Shown here: in pieces, positions 1 through 9,049 of the stretch | Layout: each line of letters opens with the position of its first letter | Numbering within the stretch: position 1 is the first letter of the stretch | Origin: Egbenema bharatensis | GTDB taxonomy: Bacteria; Cyanobacteriota; Cyanobacteriia; Elainellales; Elainellaceae | Length of the DNA stretch: 64,000 bases | Assembly: GCF_048077055.1 (NCBI RefSeq) | Contig: NZ_CP182236.1 | Coordinates: forward strand, 3,286,001-3,350,000 | Direction of reading: 5' to 3' | Program-made: the position numbers and the translations under genes | The notes under the pieces: model-generated | Database searches by the model: none | What the model saw: the letters and a program-made list of their open reading frames with translations, nothing else | Told to the model about the DNA's origin: nothing

Positions 1-1
1 C

Positions 2-1255
2 GAACGATCGCTCCGTCTAGTTTTCCAGGCAATGAAACTGGAGCTGGCCCCGCTCGATTACAAGCTGGCTTCCTTGAAGGAAGAAATTGAGCCAGACCAA
101 CCGATCCAGGCTACGCCATTGCCGCTCGCTCAGTCATTACCGATCGCTCCAGCGGCAACGGTTCCTGATTTTCCGGGGGGAACGATCCCACTCGAGTCTC
201 CATTTTATATTGAATCCGAACGGCAGCTCACAAGTGCCTATCAGGAGATCAGCCGTCCTGGGGGGTTGGTGCGGATTAAAGCACCTCAGAAGTCGGGAAA
301 AAGTTCATTTGCCCTGCGATTACAGCACCATGCCGAAACGCTGGGGTATAAAACCTTACGGGTTGATTTTCAGCAAGCGGATGAGGAGCTTTTCTCTAGT
401 TTCGATCGCTTCCTGCGCTGGTTCTGTACCACCCTCAGCTATCAACTGGACTTGCCCTCTACTATTCAGGAACACTGGAATGAGGAGGCAGGGAGTAAGG
501 TAAGCTGTACGATTTACTTGCAAAAAGTACTGCTGAAGCCGCTTCCGTCGCCCGTTGTGCTGGTACTTAACGAGGTCAATCGCCTGTTCGAGTATCCGGT
601 GATTTATCAAGAATTCTTACCCCTGCTGCGATCGTGGTATCAGGAAGCAAAGTGTCACCCCGTTCTGCAAAAACTACGCTTTGTGCTGATCTACTCCACA
701 GAAATCTATGTTTCCCTGCATCTCAATCAATCCCCCTTTAATATTGGATTGCCGGTTGAGCTGCGAGATTTAACCCTGGAGGAGATCCAGAGGCTAGCTA
801 TCCTCTACGAACTGCCAGAAGCGGTTGCTCTGCCGCTCAGAGATCTGGTTGGAGGTCGCTCTTACCTGATTCAGTTAGGGCTGTATTACCTGTCGCATCA
901 TGCCATCAGCCTGGAGCAATTCGTGGATGAAGCTGCAACGCCTAGCGGAATTTACGTGAATCACCTGAATGAGTGTCTAGCGACTCTTCAGCAAGATCCG
1001 GAACTGACCGAGGCGTTTAAACAGGTTTTGGAAAACAAAAATCCAGTCCCGCTCAATCCGATCGTTGCCTACAAGTTAGAGCGGTTGGGGTTGATTAAGC
1101 TGGATGGCTACAACGCAATGCCAAGCTGTAAACTGTATCAGCAGTTTTTTGCAGCCGTTCTCTGTCAGTTAGCTCCATTTCAGGGACAAAAGGCTTCATC
1201 TGATTCCAGTTCCACTGTTTACTCTGCTACGGTCTATCAATTCCATGCCAAATGA
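2..1255 (+). CDS. AAA-like ATP-binding protein, 5' end cut by window
   Basis: Looks like a cyanobacterial AAA-like (AAA_35 type) STAND-family protein. The frame is open from base 2 with no stop, so the ATG at 32 may be internal and the gene probably begins outside the window. A P-loop, KSGKSSF, lies near residue 90 counted from the ATG at 32. The expected Walker B acidic residues appear as VLVLNEVNRLF, with Asn where family members usually have Asp, so ATP hydrolysis may be impaired. The C-terminal part resembles the winged-helix end common in this family (LERLGLIKLDG). It overlaps the next gene by 11 bases, and that gene begins with the same type of ATPase domain, so the two are probably one transcription unit. 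The substrate is unknown; a signalling or conflict-system role is inference. Confidence 0.75.
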   Translation, partial: ERSLRLVFQAMKLELAPLDYKLASLKEEIEPDQPIQATPLPLAQSLPIAPAATVPDFPGGTIPLESPFYIESERQLTSAYQEISRPGGLVRIKAPQKSGKSSFALRLQHHAETLGYKTLRVDFQQADEELFSSFDRFLRWFCTTLSYQLDLPSTIQEHWNEEAGSKVSCTIYLQKVLLKPLPSPVVLVLNEVNRLFEYPVIYQEFLPLLRSWYQEAKCHPVLQKLRFVLIYSTEIYVSLHLNQSPFNIGLPVELRDLTLEEIQRLAILYELPEAVALPLRDLVGGRSYLIQLGLYYLSHHAISLEQFVDEAATPSGIYVNHLNECLATLQQDPELTEAFKQVLENKNPVPLNPIVAYKLERLGLIKLDGYNAMPSCKLYQQFFAAVLCQLAPFQGQKASSDSSSTVYSATVYQFHAK

Positions 1256-4200
1256 TCTGTATCAGGTGGGTGGAGGGTTGAGTGCTGATGCGTCAACCTA
1301 CGTCGTCCGTCAAGCGGATACGGAACTGATTACAGCGTTATTGGCAGGGAAATTTTGCTATGTTTTTAACTCCCGGCAAACGGGTAAGTCCTCTCTGTTG
1401 TTTCGTGCCCGGTACCTACTGACGCAGAAAGGATTTCAGACGGCATTTCTGGATATGACCCGGATTGGGGGCGAGGGACTTTCCTCCCACCAATGGTACA
1501 ACGGCATCCTGTGGGATCTCTGGCGTAGCTTTGATCTGGAAGCTGATCTCGCCTCCTGGCAACAACAGGTTAGCCATCTTTCCACGACGCAACAGCTGAG
1601 CCTGTTTATTGAAGATATTCTTTTGCCGGCCTTCCCCGATCGCCCACTCTGCATTTTTATCGATGAAATCGACAGTATTCTCAGCTTAGATTTTACCGTT
1701 GATGATTTCTTTGCCTTCATTCGGTTTTGCTACAATCAGCGATCGGTCAATCCCAGCCTGCGTCGCCTCAATTTTGCCCTGTTTGGCGTGACCACTCCCT
1801 CTGATTTGATTCAAGACCGATACCGCACCCCCTTTAATATTGGTTGCGGCATTGATTTAAGAGGGTTCCAGTTCGAGGAAATTGATCCACTGGTGCAACC
1901 GCTGATTGGATTAGTTAAAGACCCCCACTCAACGCTAAAGCGAATTCTGTACTGGACGGGCGGACAACCCTTTTTAACCCAGAAATTATGCCAGCTCGTA
2001 GCACAAAGTAGAATTCAGACTGTTGGAGCACTAGACAGTTCAGATGAAGACCTGATTGATCAACTGGTTTACGCATCCATCATCCAGAATTGGGAAGCCC
2101 AGGATAATCCAGAGCATTTGCGAACCATTCGCGATCGAATTATGCGCCATGAGTCTGGAGCGGGGAGGATGCTGACCATCTATCAGCGCATTTTGCAATC
2201 TGCTCCCGTTAAAGCGAACGATAGTCGTGAACAACTGAAACTGCTGCTATCCGGATTAGTAATTCAACAGGACGGATCGCTCAAGGTTAAATGCCCCATT
2301 TATCAAGAGATTTTTAACCTGAGCTGGGTTGAGCAAAACCTGGCAGATTTACACCCCTACTCTCAATCCTTTGATGCCTGGATCGCATCGGGTCGGACTG
2401 ATACATCGCGTTTACTGCGAGGGCAAGCATTAGAAGATGCGTTGCGGTGGGCAAAAAACAAAAGCCTGAGCGACTTAGATTATCAGTTTTTATCTGCCAG
2501 TCAGGAAGAAGAGCAGTTAGCAGCTCGTCTGCGGCTAGAGGCTGCGATCGCCCAGGAAACCAAAACCCGTCTGACACTAGAGAAGCGGAACTCGCGTCAG
2601 CAAAGCTTGATTTTGTCGATCGTCAGTGTGGCTCTGCTATTTTTGCTGGGTTTAGGTGCAGCACTCCTGTTACAATACCGAAAATTATTCGAGCAACAGG
2701 TGCAACTCCAGCAGAGCGAAGTCTCAGCGATCGTCAGCTTGTCCTCTGCCCTGTTTACCTCTGAACAGCGATTAGATGCACTGGTAGAAGCGGTGAAAGC
2801 TCAAATCAGGCTGCAAAGTTTAAGCCCGATTGACCCAACCCTCGCCCAGCAAACTCAATTCGTCTTGCAACAGGCGGTATACGGTGCGCTGGAATCCAAC
2901 CGCTTCTCCGGCTTTCAGGGTGGCGTAAATGATGTGGCTTACAGCCCGGATGGACAGCGAATTTTGCTGGCTCAGCTCAATGGCACCCTACAGATTCGCC
3001 AACCCGACGGCACGATCGTCGCAACGCTGCAAAGCAATCAGGGACGGGCATGGGGAGTTGACTTTAGCCCTGATGGCAGCCAGTGGGTTTCAACCGGACT
3101 AACCGATGAAATCAAACTCTGGAGTCCAGACGGCAGGTTAATTAGAACCCTAACAGCCCACAAGGGGGGAAGCTGGCGCGCCATTTTCAGCCCCGATGGT
3201 TCAATGATTGCTTCCTGTGGAGCCGATCAGACCGTCAAATTATGGACTCAGGACGGCAAGCTGTTGAGAAGTTTTCCCTATGATGGGCTGGTATTTGCTG
3301 GAGCGTTCAGCCCCGATGGGCAAACCCTGGCTACCGGCGGAGCGGATAACAATATTTGGTTATGGCGGCTAGATGGCACCTTATTCAAGACCTTAACGGG
3401 TCATCGCAGCACCGTTACCAGTATCGCCTATAGCCCGGATGGAACTGAGTTTGTCTCTTCTAGCGAAGATGGCACCCTCAAGATGTGGCGGGCGGATGGC
3501 ACCCTCCTGAAAACCTTAACGGATCACGCAGATGCCACCCTCGATGTGACATTCAGTCCAGATGGACAAACCTTCGCCTCTAGCAGTCGTGACAACACCC
3601 TGAAGCTCTGGCAGCGGGATGGTACTTTGCTCGTTACCCTTCAGGGGCACGAGGGGGAATTGCGTGGCATTGCCTTTAGCCCCGATGGTTCAACCCTCGC
3701 CTCCACCAGCCTGGATAACACCGTCAGGTTTTGGAAGCCCCAGGGGATAGATGCGATCAACATCCTGCGTCAGGGGAGTGAGGTGACAGGGTTAGACGTT
3801 AGCCCGGATGATCAAGAAATTGCGACGGGCGATCGCCAGGGCAACCTGAAACTCTGGGATCGCAACGGCAAGCTCCTGAAAACCATTGCAGCGCATCAGG
3901 GCGTGGTCAAGCGCATTGCCTACAGCCCCGATGGTCATACCATTGCCACCGCCAGTTGGGACTTCACCGTCAAACTTTGGAGCCGAGACGGGGTTTTGCG
4001 TCAGACTTTAACTGGACACACGGCAAAAGTAGAGGATGTGGCCTTTAGCCCCGATGGTGAAACGATCGTCTCTGTCGCCTGGGATGGAACGCTGAAGTAC
4101 TGGAATCAGGACGGAATCTTGATCAGAAGCATCACTGCCTGTTCTAACTCCGTCAATTCACTGGACTATAGCCCCGATGGACAAACCATTGCCTTTGGCT

Positions 4201-4742
4201 GCGGTGATTCCACGATTAAATTTGTGGATCAAGCAGGACAGTTACAACACACCCTGAAGGGGCATACCGCTGCTCCGAGCAGTTTGGCGTTTAACGCAGA
4301 TGGGACGTTACTCGTTTCTGCCTCTAATGATGGTACCGCGAGAGTTTGGCAGCGAGATGGCACGTTGCTGACCACCTTTACCGGACATCAAGCAGCCGTT
4401 TTGAATGCCAAGTTTAGCCCGAATGGACACCTGATCGCATCTTCCTCGAACGATCGCACTATCCAATTCTGGAAACTGGATGGAACGCTAATCTCAACCA
4501 TTAATGGACACAGAGGCTCGGTTGGTGGACTCGCCTTTACAAAAGACGGAAAGCAGATCATTTCAGCCAGTATTGATCAGACTACCCTGATCTGGGATCT
4601 CGATTCTGTGACTCATCCAGAAACCCTTTTACCCGTAGCGTGTGAGTGGCTCAGAAATTACTTAACCACAAATGAAAAGTTGTCGGATGGCGATCGCAGA
4701 ATCTGTAATTCTATCCCTAATGCCACATCCCTATCTCGATAG
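1245..4742 (+). CDS. AAA-like ATPase with transmembrane segment and WD40 repeats
   Basis: This 1165-residue protein has three parts. Residues 1-390 form an AAA-like domain with P-loop NSRQTGKSSL and an intact Walker B (CIFIDEID). A single hydrophobic segment lies near residues 453-475 (SIVSVALLFLLGLGAALL). From about residue 555 to 1130 there are roughly fourteen WD40 repeats of about 41 residues, each with a FSPDG or YSPDG turn and an LKLW-type strand end. This architecture is common in multicellular cyanobacteria and is thought to give a membrane-anchored, nucleotide-switched scaffold with the propeller as the sensing or partner-binding part. The ATG at 1245 overlaps the end of the preceding ATPase gene, suggesting translational coupling. 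The repeats are intact and in frame. The ligand cannot be predicted. Confidence 0.88.
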   Translation: MPNDLYQVGGGLSADASTYVVRQADTELITALLAGKFCYVFNSRQTGKSSLLFRARYLLTQKGFQTAFLDMTRIGGEGLSSHQWYNGILWDLWRSFDLEADLASWQQQVSHLSTTQQLSLFIEDILLPAFPDRPLCIFIDEIDSILSLDFTVDDFFAFIRFCYNQRSVNPSLRRLNFALFGVTTPSDLIQDRYRTPFNIGCGIDLRGFQFEEIDPLVQPLIGLVKDPHSTLKRILYWTGGQPFLTQKLCQLVAQSRIQTVGALDSSDEDLIDQLVYASIIQNWEAQDNPEHLRTIRDRIMRHESGAGRMLTIYQRILQSAPVKANDSREQLKLLLSGLVIQQDGSLKVKCPIYQEIFNLSWVEQNLADLHPYSQSFDAWIASGRTDTSRLLRGQALEDALRWAKNKSLSDLDYQFLSASQEEEQLAARLRLEAAIAQETKTRLTLEKRNSRQQSLILSIVSVALLFLLGLGAALLLQYRKLFEQQVQLQQSEVSAIVSLSSALFTSEQRLDALVEAVKAQIRLQSLSPIDPTLAQQTQFVLQQAVYGALESNRFSGFQGGVNDVAYSPDGQRILLAQLNGTLQIRQPDGTIVATLQSNQGRAWGVDFSPDGSQWVSTGLTDEIKLWSPDGRLIRTLTAHKGGSWRAIFSPDGSMIASCGADQTVKLWTQDGKLLRSFPYDGLVFAGAFSPDGQTLATGGADNNIWLWRLDGTLFKTLTGHRSTVTSIAYSPDGTEFVSSSEDGTLKMWRADGTLLKTLTDHADATLDVTFSPDGQTFASSSRDNTLKLWQRDGTLLVTLQGHEGELRGIAFSPDGSTLASTSLDNTVRFWKPQGIDAINILRQGSEVTGLDVSPDDQEIATGDRQGNLKLWDRNGKLLKTIAAHQGVVKRIAYSPDGHTIATASWDFTVKLWSRDGVLRQTLTGHTAKVEDVAFSPDGETIVSVAWDGTLKYWNQDGILIRSITACSNSVNSLDYSPDGQTIAFGCGDSTIKFVDQAGQLQHTLKGHTAAPSSLAFNADGTLLVSASNDGTARVWQRDGTLLTTFTGHQAAVLNAKFSPNGHLIASSSNDRTIQFWKLDGTLISTINGHRGSVGGLAFTKDGKQIISASIDQTTLIWDLDSVTHPETLLPVACEWLRNYLTTNEKLSDGDRRICNSIPNATSLSR

Positions 4743-4848
4743 AAACCAGGTGGCGACGGCTTGCGCCACAATAATCCAGCGTGCTCTGCTCAGTAATCCA
4801 ATGAACAGCACTGCCCCCACGCCTAACCGAAATCCTGTGTTCGGAAAA

Positions 4849-4867
4849 GGCAGGCACGATGCCTGCC
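4849..4867. terminator. Hairpin between convergent genes
   Basis: A perfect 8-bp stem (GGCAGGCA / TGCCTGCC) with a 3-base loop sits between the convergent WD40 and glgP genes. There is no clear T-run on either strand, so it is either a weak bidirectional terminator or a scrap of the dispersed repeat family whose copies carry the same core (gcaggcatcttgcctgcc near 61855). Confidence 0.35.
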
Positions 4868-4881
4868 CCATACTGATCTGG

Positions 4882-7407
4882 CTAGAAAGTGAGCTTCAAA
4901 TCACTGTGGGATTGGGTGTACTCTGGCACGTCCACCTTCACAGCAGGAGCTTTCCAAATGTGTTGGAGGTAATCCTGAATCGATCGATCGCTGGAGAATT
5001 TGCCCATGCGTGCCACGTTTAAGATCGACATGCGAGTCCAATAATCTGAATCGCGATAGGCTTGACTCACCCGCTCCTGACATTCGACGTAGGACTGGTA
5101 ATCCGCCAGCAGCAGATATTCATCCCGGTACAGCAGCGAATCCAGTAACGGCTTAAACAGATTCGGATCACCGTGGGAGAAGAAGCCAGAGGCGAGGCGA
5201 TCGATCACCAGCTTCAGTTCAGGATTGCTGTTGTAGTAATCCCAGGGATTGTAACCGGATGCTTTTTTCGCCAGTACTTCTTCTGCCGTCAACCCAAAGA
5301 GGAAGAAGTTATCAACGCCGACAGCCTCACGAATTTCAATGTTCGCACCGTCGAGTGTACCAATGGTCAATGCACCGTTCATTGAAAACTTCATGTTGCC
5401 AGTCCCAGAGGCTTCCTTCCCGGCAGTAGAAATCTGTTCCGATAAATCCGCAGCCGGATACACGCGCTGAGCAAACTTGACGTTGTAATCTTTCAGAAAC
5501 ACCACTTTAATTCGATCGCGCACATCGGGATCGTTGTTCACCACATCGGCGATCGAGTTAATCAATTTAATCATCAACTTTGCCATGTAGTAACCGGGTG
5601 CGGCTTTACCCCCAAACAGGAAGGTGCGGGGGGTTATATCCAGATCTGGATCGGCTTTGAGCCGGTTGTAGAGGGTAACGATATAGAGCGCATTCAGATG
5701 TTGCCGTTTATATTCGTGAATGCGTTTGGCTTGAATGTCAAACAGCGAATTCGGATTAACGTCAATGCTGTAGTGGGTACGGATATGATCGGCTAGATCT
5801 TGTTTTACTGCTTGCTTCACTTGACGGAAATCGTGGCGGAAGTTGGCATCATGGACGAAGTCTTCCAATTTCCGGAGTTCGTCCAGACGTTTGATCCAGC
5901 CATCCCCAATCTTGTTCGTAATCAGGTTAGCCAGGCGAGGATTGCTTAAGAGCATGAACCGACGCGGTGTCACCCCATTCGTAACGTTAGTGAACTTCTC
6001 TGGATACATCTCGTAGAAGTCGTGCAGCGTCGTCTGTTTCAGCAGTTCACTATGCAACTCAGCCACCCCATTGATAGCAAAACTACCAACACAGGCTAGA
6101 TTTGCCATCCGCACATACCGCTCACCGCTCTCATCAATAATGGACATGCGCCGGAGGCGATCGCCATCATCAGGGAATTTGATGCGAACTTCATCGAGGA
6201 AACGACAATTGATTTCGTAAATGATTTCCAGGTGACGGGGTAGGAGACTGGCAAACATAGCCAGAGGCCAGCGTTCCAGCGCTTCCGGTAAAAGCGTATG
6301 GTTGGTGTAGGCAAAGGTTCTCGTGGTAATATTCCAAGCTCGATCCCACTCAAAGCCATACTCATCCAGCAACAGCCGCATCAATTCCGCTACCCCGATC
6401 GTGGGGTGGGTGTCATTCAACTGAATCGCATAGTGTTCATGGAACCGTTCCAGCGTCAGATTTTGGATCTGCATTATCCGAATCATATCCTGCAACGAAC
6501 AGGAGACAAAGAAGTACTGCTGTTCTAATCGCAGTTGCTTCCCTTGATGGGATTCATCATTGGGATAGAGAACTTTCGTGATGTTTTCGCACTCGCTCTT
6601 GGCGTGAACGGCTCCAAAATAGTCTCCCTTATTGAACGCTTCAAAATCAAAGGATTCTGGTGCTTCTGCTTTCCACAACCGCAGGGTGTTGGCGGTATTC
6701 GTCTGAAAGCCCAGAATGGGTGTGTCGTAAGGAACGCCCTTCATCACTTTAAAGGGAACCCACCGGATGCGATAGCGTCCATGTTCATCGGTATACACTT
6801 CGGTACGACCGCCAAACTTGACCTCTAGTGCTGCCTCCGGACGGGCCACCTCCCAGGGATTGCCATACTGCAACCACAAATCTGTAATCTCCACCTGCCA
6901 CCCGTCCTTGATTTCCTGGTCAAAGATGCCGAATTGGTAGCGAATGCCGTAGCCGATCGCCGGAATTTCCAGCGTGGCCAGCGAATCAATATAGCAAGCC
7001 GCCAGCCGCCCCAAACCGCCATTCCCCAATCCGGGTTCTTCTTCCTGTTCCAGCAGGTCGGTCAGGTTCAGCCCAAGTTCCTCCATCGCCTGCTTCACGA
7101 CGTTGTACAGCCCCAGGTTAATCAGGTTATTCCCCAGATGGGGCCCCAGCAGAAACTCGGCAGACAGATAAGCGACGGTACGTGGGGCCTTCTCTAAATA
7201 GGTCTGGGTCGTCCGCAGCCAGCGGTTGAGCAGGCGATCGCGCACGGTGTAGGCTAAAGCCATGTAATAGTCGTTCTTCGTAGCAATTCTGGGAAACTTC
7301 GCCTGAATGTAGAACAGGTTATCCAGGAAGGCTCGCTTCAGGGTTTCGATATCAATCCCCGTGCGATCGTCTTCGATTTGAATGTTGTTGGGAACAATGC
7401 TGACCAT
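4882..7407 (-). CDS. glgP: Glycogen/alpha-glucan phosphorylase
   Basis: Full-length GT35 phosphorylase (841 residues, normal for the family). It releases glucose-1-phosphate from the non-reducing ends of glycogen using pyridoxal phosphate. Visible family signatures include the N-terminal YLSAEFLLG, GNGGLGRLAACYIDS near residue 128, and the PLP site GTGNMKFSMNGA with the lysine near residue 673. It is the last gene of a minus-strand block with phosphoketolase, an EF-hand protein, a glucose-6-phosphate-isomerase-like fragment and D-lactate dehydrogenase, placing it at the entry of fermentative glycogen breakdown. A 144-bp repeat-filled gap separates it from ldhA, so it may be transcribed with the block or from its own promoter. 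The start ATG at 7407 is preceded by ctaggagatt, a good ribosome binding site. Confidence 0.97.
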   Translation of the reverse strand: MVSIVPNNIQIEDDRTGIDIETLKRAFLDNLFYIQAKFPRIATKNDYYMALAYTVRDRLLNRWLRTTQTYLEKAPRTVAYLSAEFLLGPHLGNNLINLGLYNVVKQAMEELGLNLTDLLEQEEEPGLGNGGLGRLAACYIDSLATLEIPAIGYGIRYQFGIFDQEIKDGWQVEITDLWLQYGNPWEVARPEAALEVKFGGRTEVYTDEHGRYRIRWVPFKVMKGVPYDTPILGFQTNTANTLRLWKAEAPESFDFEAFNKGDYFGAVHAKSECENITKVLYPNDESHQGKQLRLEQQYFFVSCSLQDMIRIMQIQNLTLERFHEHYAIQLNDTHPTIGVAELMRLLLDEYGFEWDRAWNITTRTFAYTNHTLLPEALERWPLAMFASLLPRHLEIIYEINCRFLDEVRIKFPDDGDRLRRMSIIDESGERYVRMANLACVGSFAINGVAELHSELLKQTTLHDFYEMYPEKFTNVTNGVTPRRFMLLSNPRLANLITNKIGDGWIKRLDELRKLEDFVHDANFRHDFRQVKQAVKQDLADHIRTHYSIDVNPNSLFDIQAKRIHEYKRQHLNALYIVTLYNRLKADPDLDITPRTFLFGGKAAPGYYMAKLMIKLINSIADVVNNDPDVRDRIKVVFLKDYNVKFAQRVYPAADLSEQISTAGKEASGTGNMKFSMNGALTIGTLDGANIEIREAVGVDNFFLFGLTAEEVLAKKASGYNPWDYYNSNPELKLVIDRLASGFFSHGDPNLFKPLLDSLLYRDEYLLLADYQSYVECQERVSQAYRDSDYWTRMSILNVARMGKFSSDRSIQDYLQHIWKAPAVKVDVPEYTQSHSDLKLTF

Positions 7408-7456
7408 AACTGTAATCTCCTAGTAGCTGTGGATAGGGAATGGGGTAGTTGGTAAT

Positions 7457-7549
7457 GGGGAGTCGGGAGTCGGGAGTCGGGAGTTGGGAGTCGGTAATAG
7501 AAAAATGATGATCAATCACCCATTACCCATTACCCATTACCCATTACCT
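7457..7549. repeat. Two short tandem repeat tracts between ldhA and glgP
   Basis: Positions 7457-7492 hold five copies of a heptamer (gggagtc, one as gggagtt). Positions 7518-7548 hold four and a half copies of acccatt. The first tract is flanked by ggtaatgggg, which is complementary to part of the second tract, so a transcript could fold into a hairpin here. The repeats occupy almost the whole spacer and may affect readthrough from ldhA into glgP. They resemble the short tandem repeats known from filamentous cyanobacteria. Confidence 0.85.
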
Positions 7550-7551
7550 TG

Positions 7552-8577
7552 TTAAACACCCGCTTTTGTCGGTGCTGGAGCTTGATAAGCAACTTCGTTC
7601 TTTAAGGGTTGCCCCTGCTCAAATTCCGTGATGTTGGATAAGGTCGTTGTGGCGATATTTTCTAGAGCATCGCGGGTAAAGAAGGCTTGATGGGCAGTGA
7701 TCATCACGTTGGGAAAGGATTGCAGCAATTGGAAGGTATCGTCCTGGATGACGGTGTCAGACAAATCTTGAAAGAACAGTTCATCTTCCTGTTCGTAAAC
7801 ATCAATGCCCAAATAGCCAATTTTTCCTGATTTAATTCCCTGGATGACCGCAAGCGTATCAATCAATCCACCCCGACTGGTGTTAATAAGCATCATCCCT
7901 GGTTTCATCTGAGCGATCGTTTCGGCGTTGATCAGATGATGGGTTTCGGACAACAACGGACAATGCAGTGAGATGATATCGGAGTTGGCTAAAAGCTCTG
8001 AAAGCGGAACATACCGGGCATTGGCGATCGCTTCAAATTGCGGATTTGGATAAGCATCGTAGCCCAACAATGAACAGCCCAGACCCTGGATGATTTGGGC
8101 AAATACCATCCCGATTTTGCCTGTACCCACGACACCAACCGTGCAGCCATGCAGGTCAAATCCCAGCAAGCCTTCCAGGGAGAAATTATCGTCCCGTACC
8201 CGGTTATAGGCTCTGTAGAGTTTACGATTCAGTGCCAATATCAGGGCAAGGGCGTGTTCGGCAACAGCATAGGGAGAATAAGCGGGGACGCGCACAACTT
8301 TGATGCCGAGTTCACTGGCTCGCTCGAGATCAACGGTATTAAACCCAGCGGAGCGTAACGCGATCAAGTGAGTTCCCTGAGAGGCGAGTATATCAAGGGT
8401 TGCTGCATCTGCAATGTCGTTGACAAACATGCACACGGCTGGAAATTCCGCAGCTAAAACGGCGGTTTTGGCATTGAGCTGGACATCAAAAAAGGTCAGT
8501 TCGTGATTGTAGTTAACATTGACCTCTTCAAAGGATTGGCGATCGTAGGACTTGGTGCTAAAGAATGCGACTTTCAT
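7552..8577 (-). CDS. ldhA: D-lactate dehydrogenase (2-hydroxyacid dehydrogenase)
   Basis: NAD-dependent D-2-hydroxyacid dehydrogenase of the LdhA type (341 residues), reducing pyruvate to D-lactate in fermentation. It aligns along its length with the enterobacterial enzyme pattern: MKVAFFSTKSYD start, CMFVNDI, substrate-binding Arg in ALRSAGFNTVDL, VPAYSPYAVAEHAL, nucleotide-binding VVGTGKIG, the INTSRGGLIDT loop, GIDVYEQE and the catalytic His in ITAHQAFFT. It lies 38 bp downstream of the isomerase-like small gene and upstream of glgP on the same strand, supporting a role as an electron sink when glycogen is broken down in the dark. Other 2-hydroxyacid substrates cannot be excluded from sequence alone. 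Confidence 0.93.
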   Translation of the reverse strand: MKVAFFSTKSYDRQSFEEVNVNYNHELTFFDVQLNAKTAVLAAEFPAVCMFVNDIADAATLDILASQGTHLIALRSAGFNTVDLERASELGIKVVRVPAYSPYAVAEHALALILALNRKLYRAYNRVRDDNFSLEGLLGFDLHGCTVGVVGTGKIGMVFAQIIQGLGCSLLGYDAYPNPQFEAIANARYVPLSELLANSDIISLHCPLLSETHHLINAETIAQMKPGMMLINTSRGGLIDTLAVIQGIKSGKIGYLGIDVYEQEDELFFQDLSDTVIQDDTFQLLQSFPNVMITAHQAFFTRDALENIATTTLSNITEFEQGQPLKNEVAYQAPAPTKAGV

Positions 8578-8615
8578 AGGATAAACTCCACATCAGTATC
8601 TCGATCCGCATCCTG

Positions 8616-9011
8616 TTACTTAAGCGAAACCAGCAAGCTGGACGGTTTGGTGCGATCGCCCTCCAAGGCAATTCCCCGCTGATTGGCTGCCAGGTGGCGC
8701 ACAATTTTGTAAACAGTTTCAACGTGATCAGATGCACCTGCTTTTTCCGCCAATGCTGCCAATCCCAGGGCAGAGGGGGCGCGATCGGGGTCACGCAACC
8801 AGTAATGCCCCACCATGCGGTTTTCGTCCGGGTTGGCGATCGCTCCTGCCTCCAGTGCTTCCATATCTTTGAAAGCTTTCTCAAACTTCAGCTTCAAGGT
8901 ATTAACCAGGGCATCATCAAAGCGCATCCGGCTGATGTCCAGATACAAATCCAGACCGTCGTGGTAGTAGAGCCAGTCTTCGTAGCGTTGCCAAAGTTCA
9001 CTGGCGTTCAT
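8616..9011 (-). CDS. Orphan glucose-6-phosphate isomerase N-terminal-like protein
   Basis: A 131-residue protein. From memory of cyanobacterial Pgi, its first ~70 residues look strongly like the extreme N-terminus of that enzyme: LWQRYEDWLYYHDGL, DISRMRFDDA, GAIANPDENRMVGHYWLR. After residue ~75 the similarity stops and none of the isomerase catalytic core follows; instead there is a short helical tail containing LAALAEKAGASDHVE and KIVRHLAANQRG. The chosen ATG at 9011 has AGAGG six bases upstream and gives MNASELW; the longer reading from 9038 has no such site. There is no frameshift or remaining pgi sequence nearby, so this is a complete small gene rather than a broken one. Sitting between a calcium sensor and ldhA in a glycogen-breakdown block, it could be a regulator or decoy subunit of Pgi; that is inference. 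Confidence 0.8.
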   Translation of the reverse strand: MNASELWQRYEDWLYYHDGLDLYLDISRMRFDDALVNTLKLKFEKAFKDMEALEAGAIANPDENRMVGHYWLRDPDRAPSALGLAALAEKAGASDHVETVYKIVRHLAANQRGIALEGDRTKPSSLLVSLK

Positions 9012-9049
9012 ATAAACCTCTTTTTGAATAATCAGCAATACAGCGCGAA

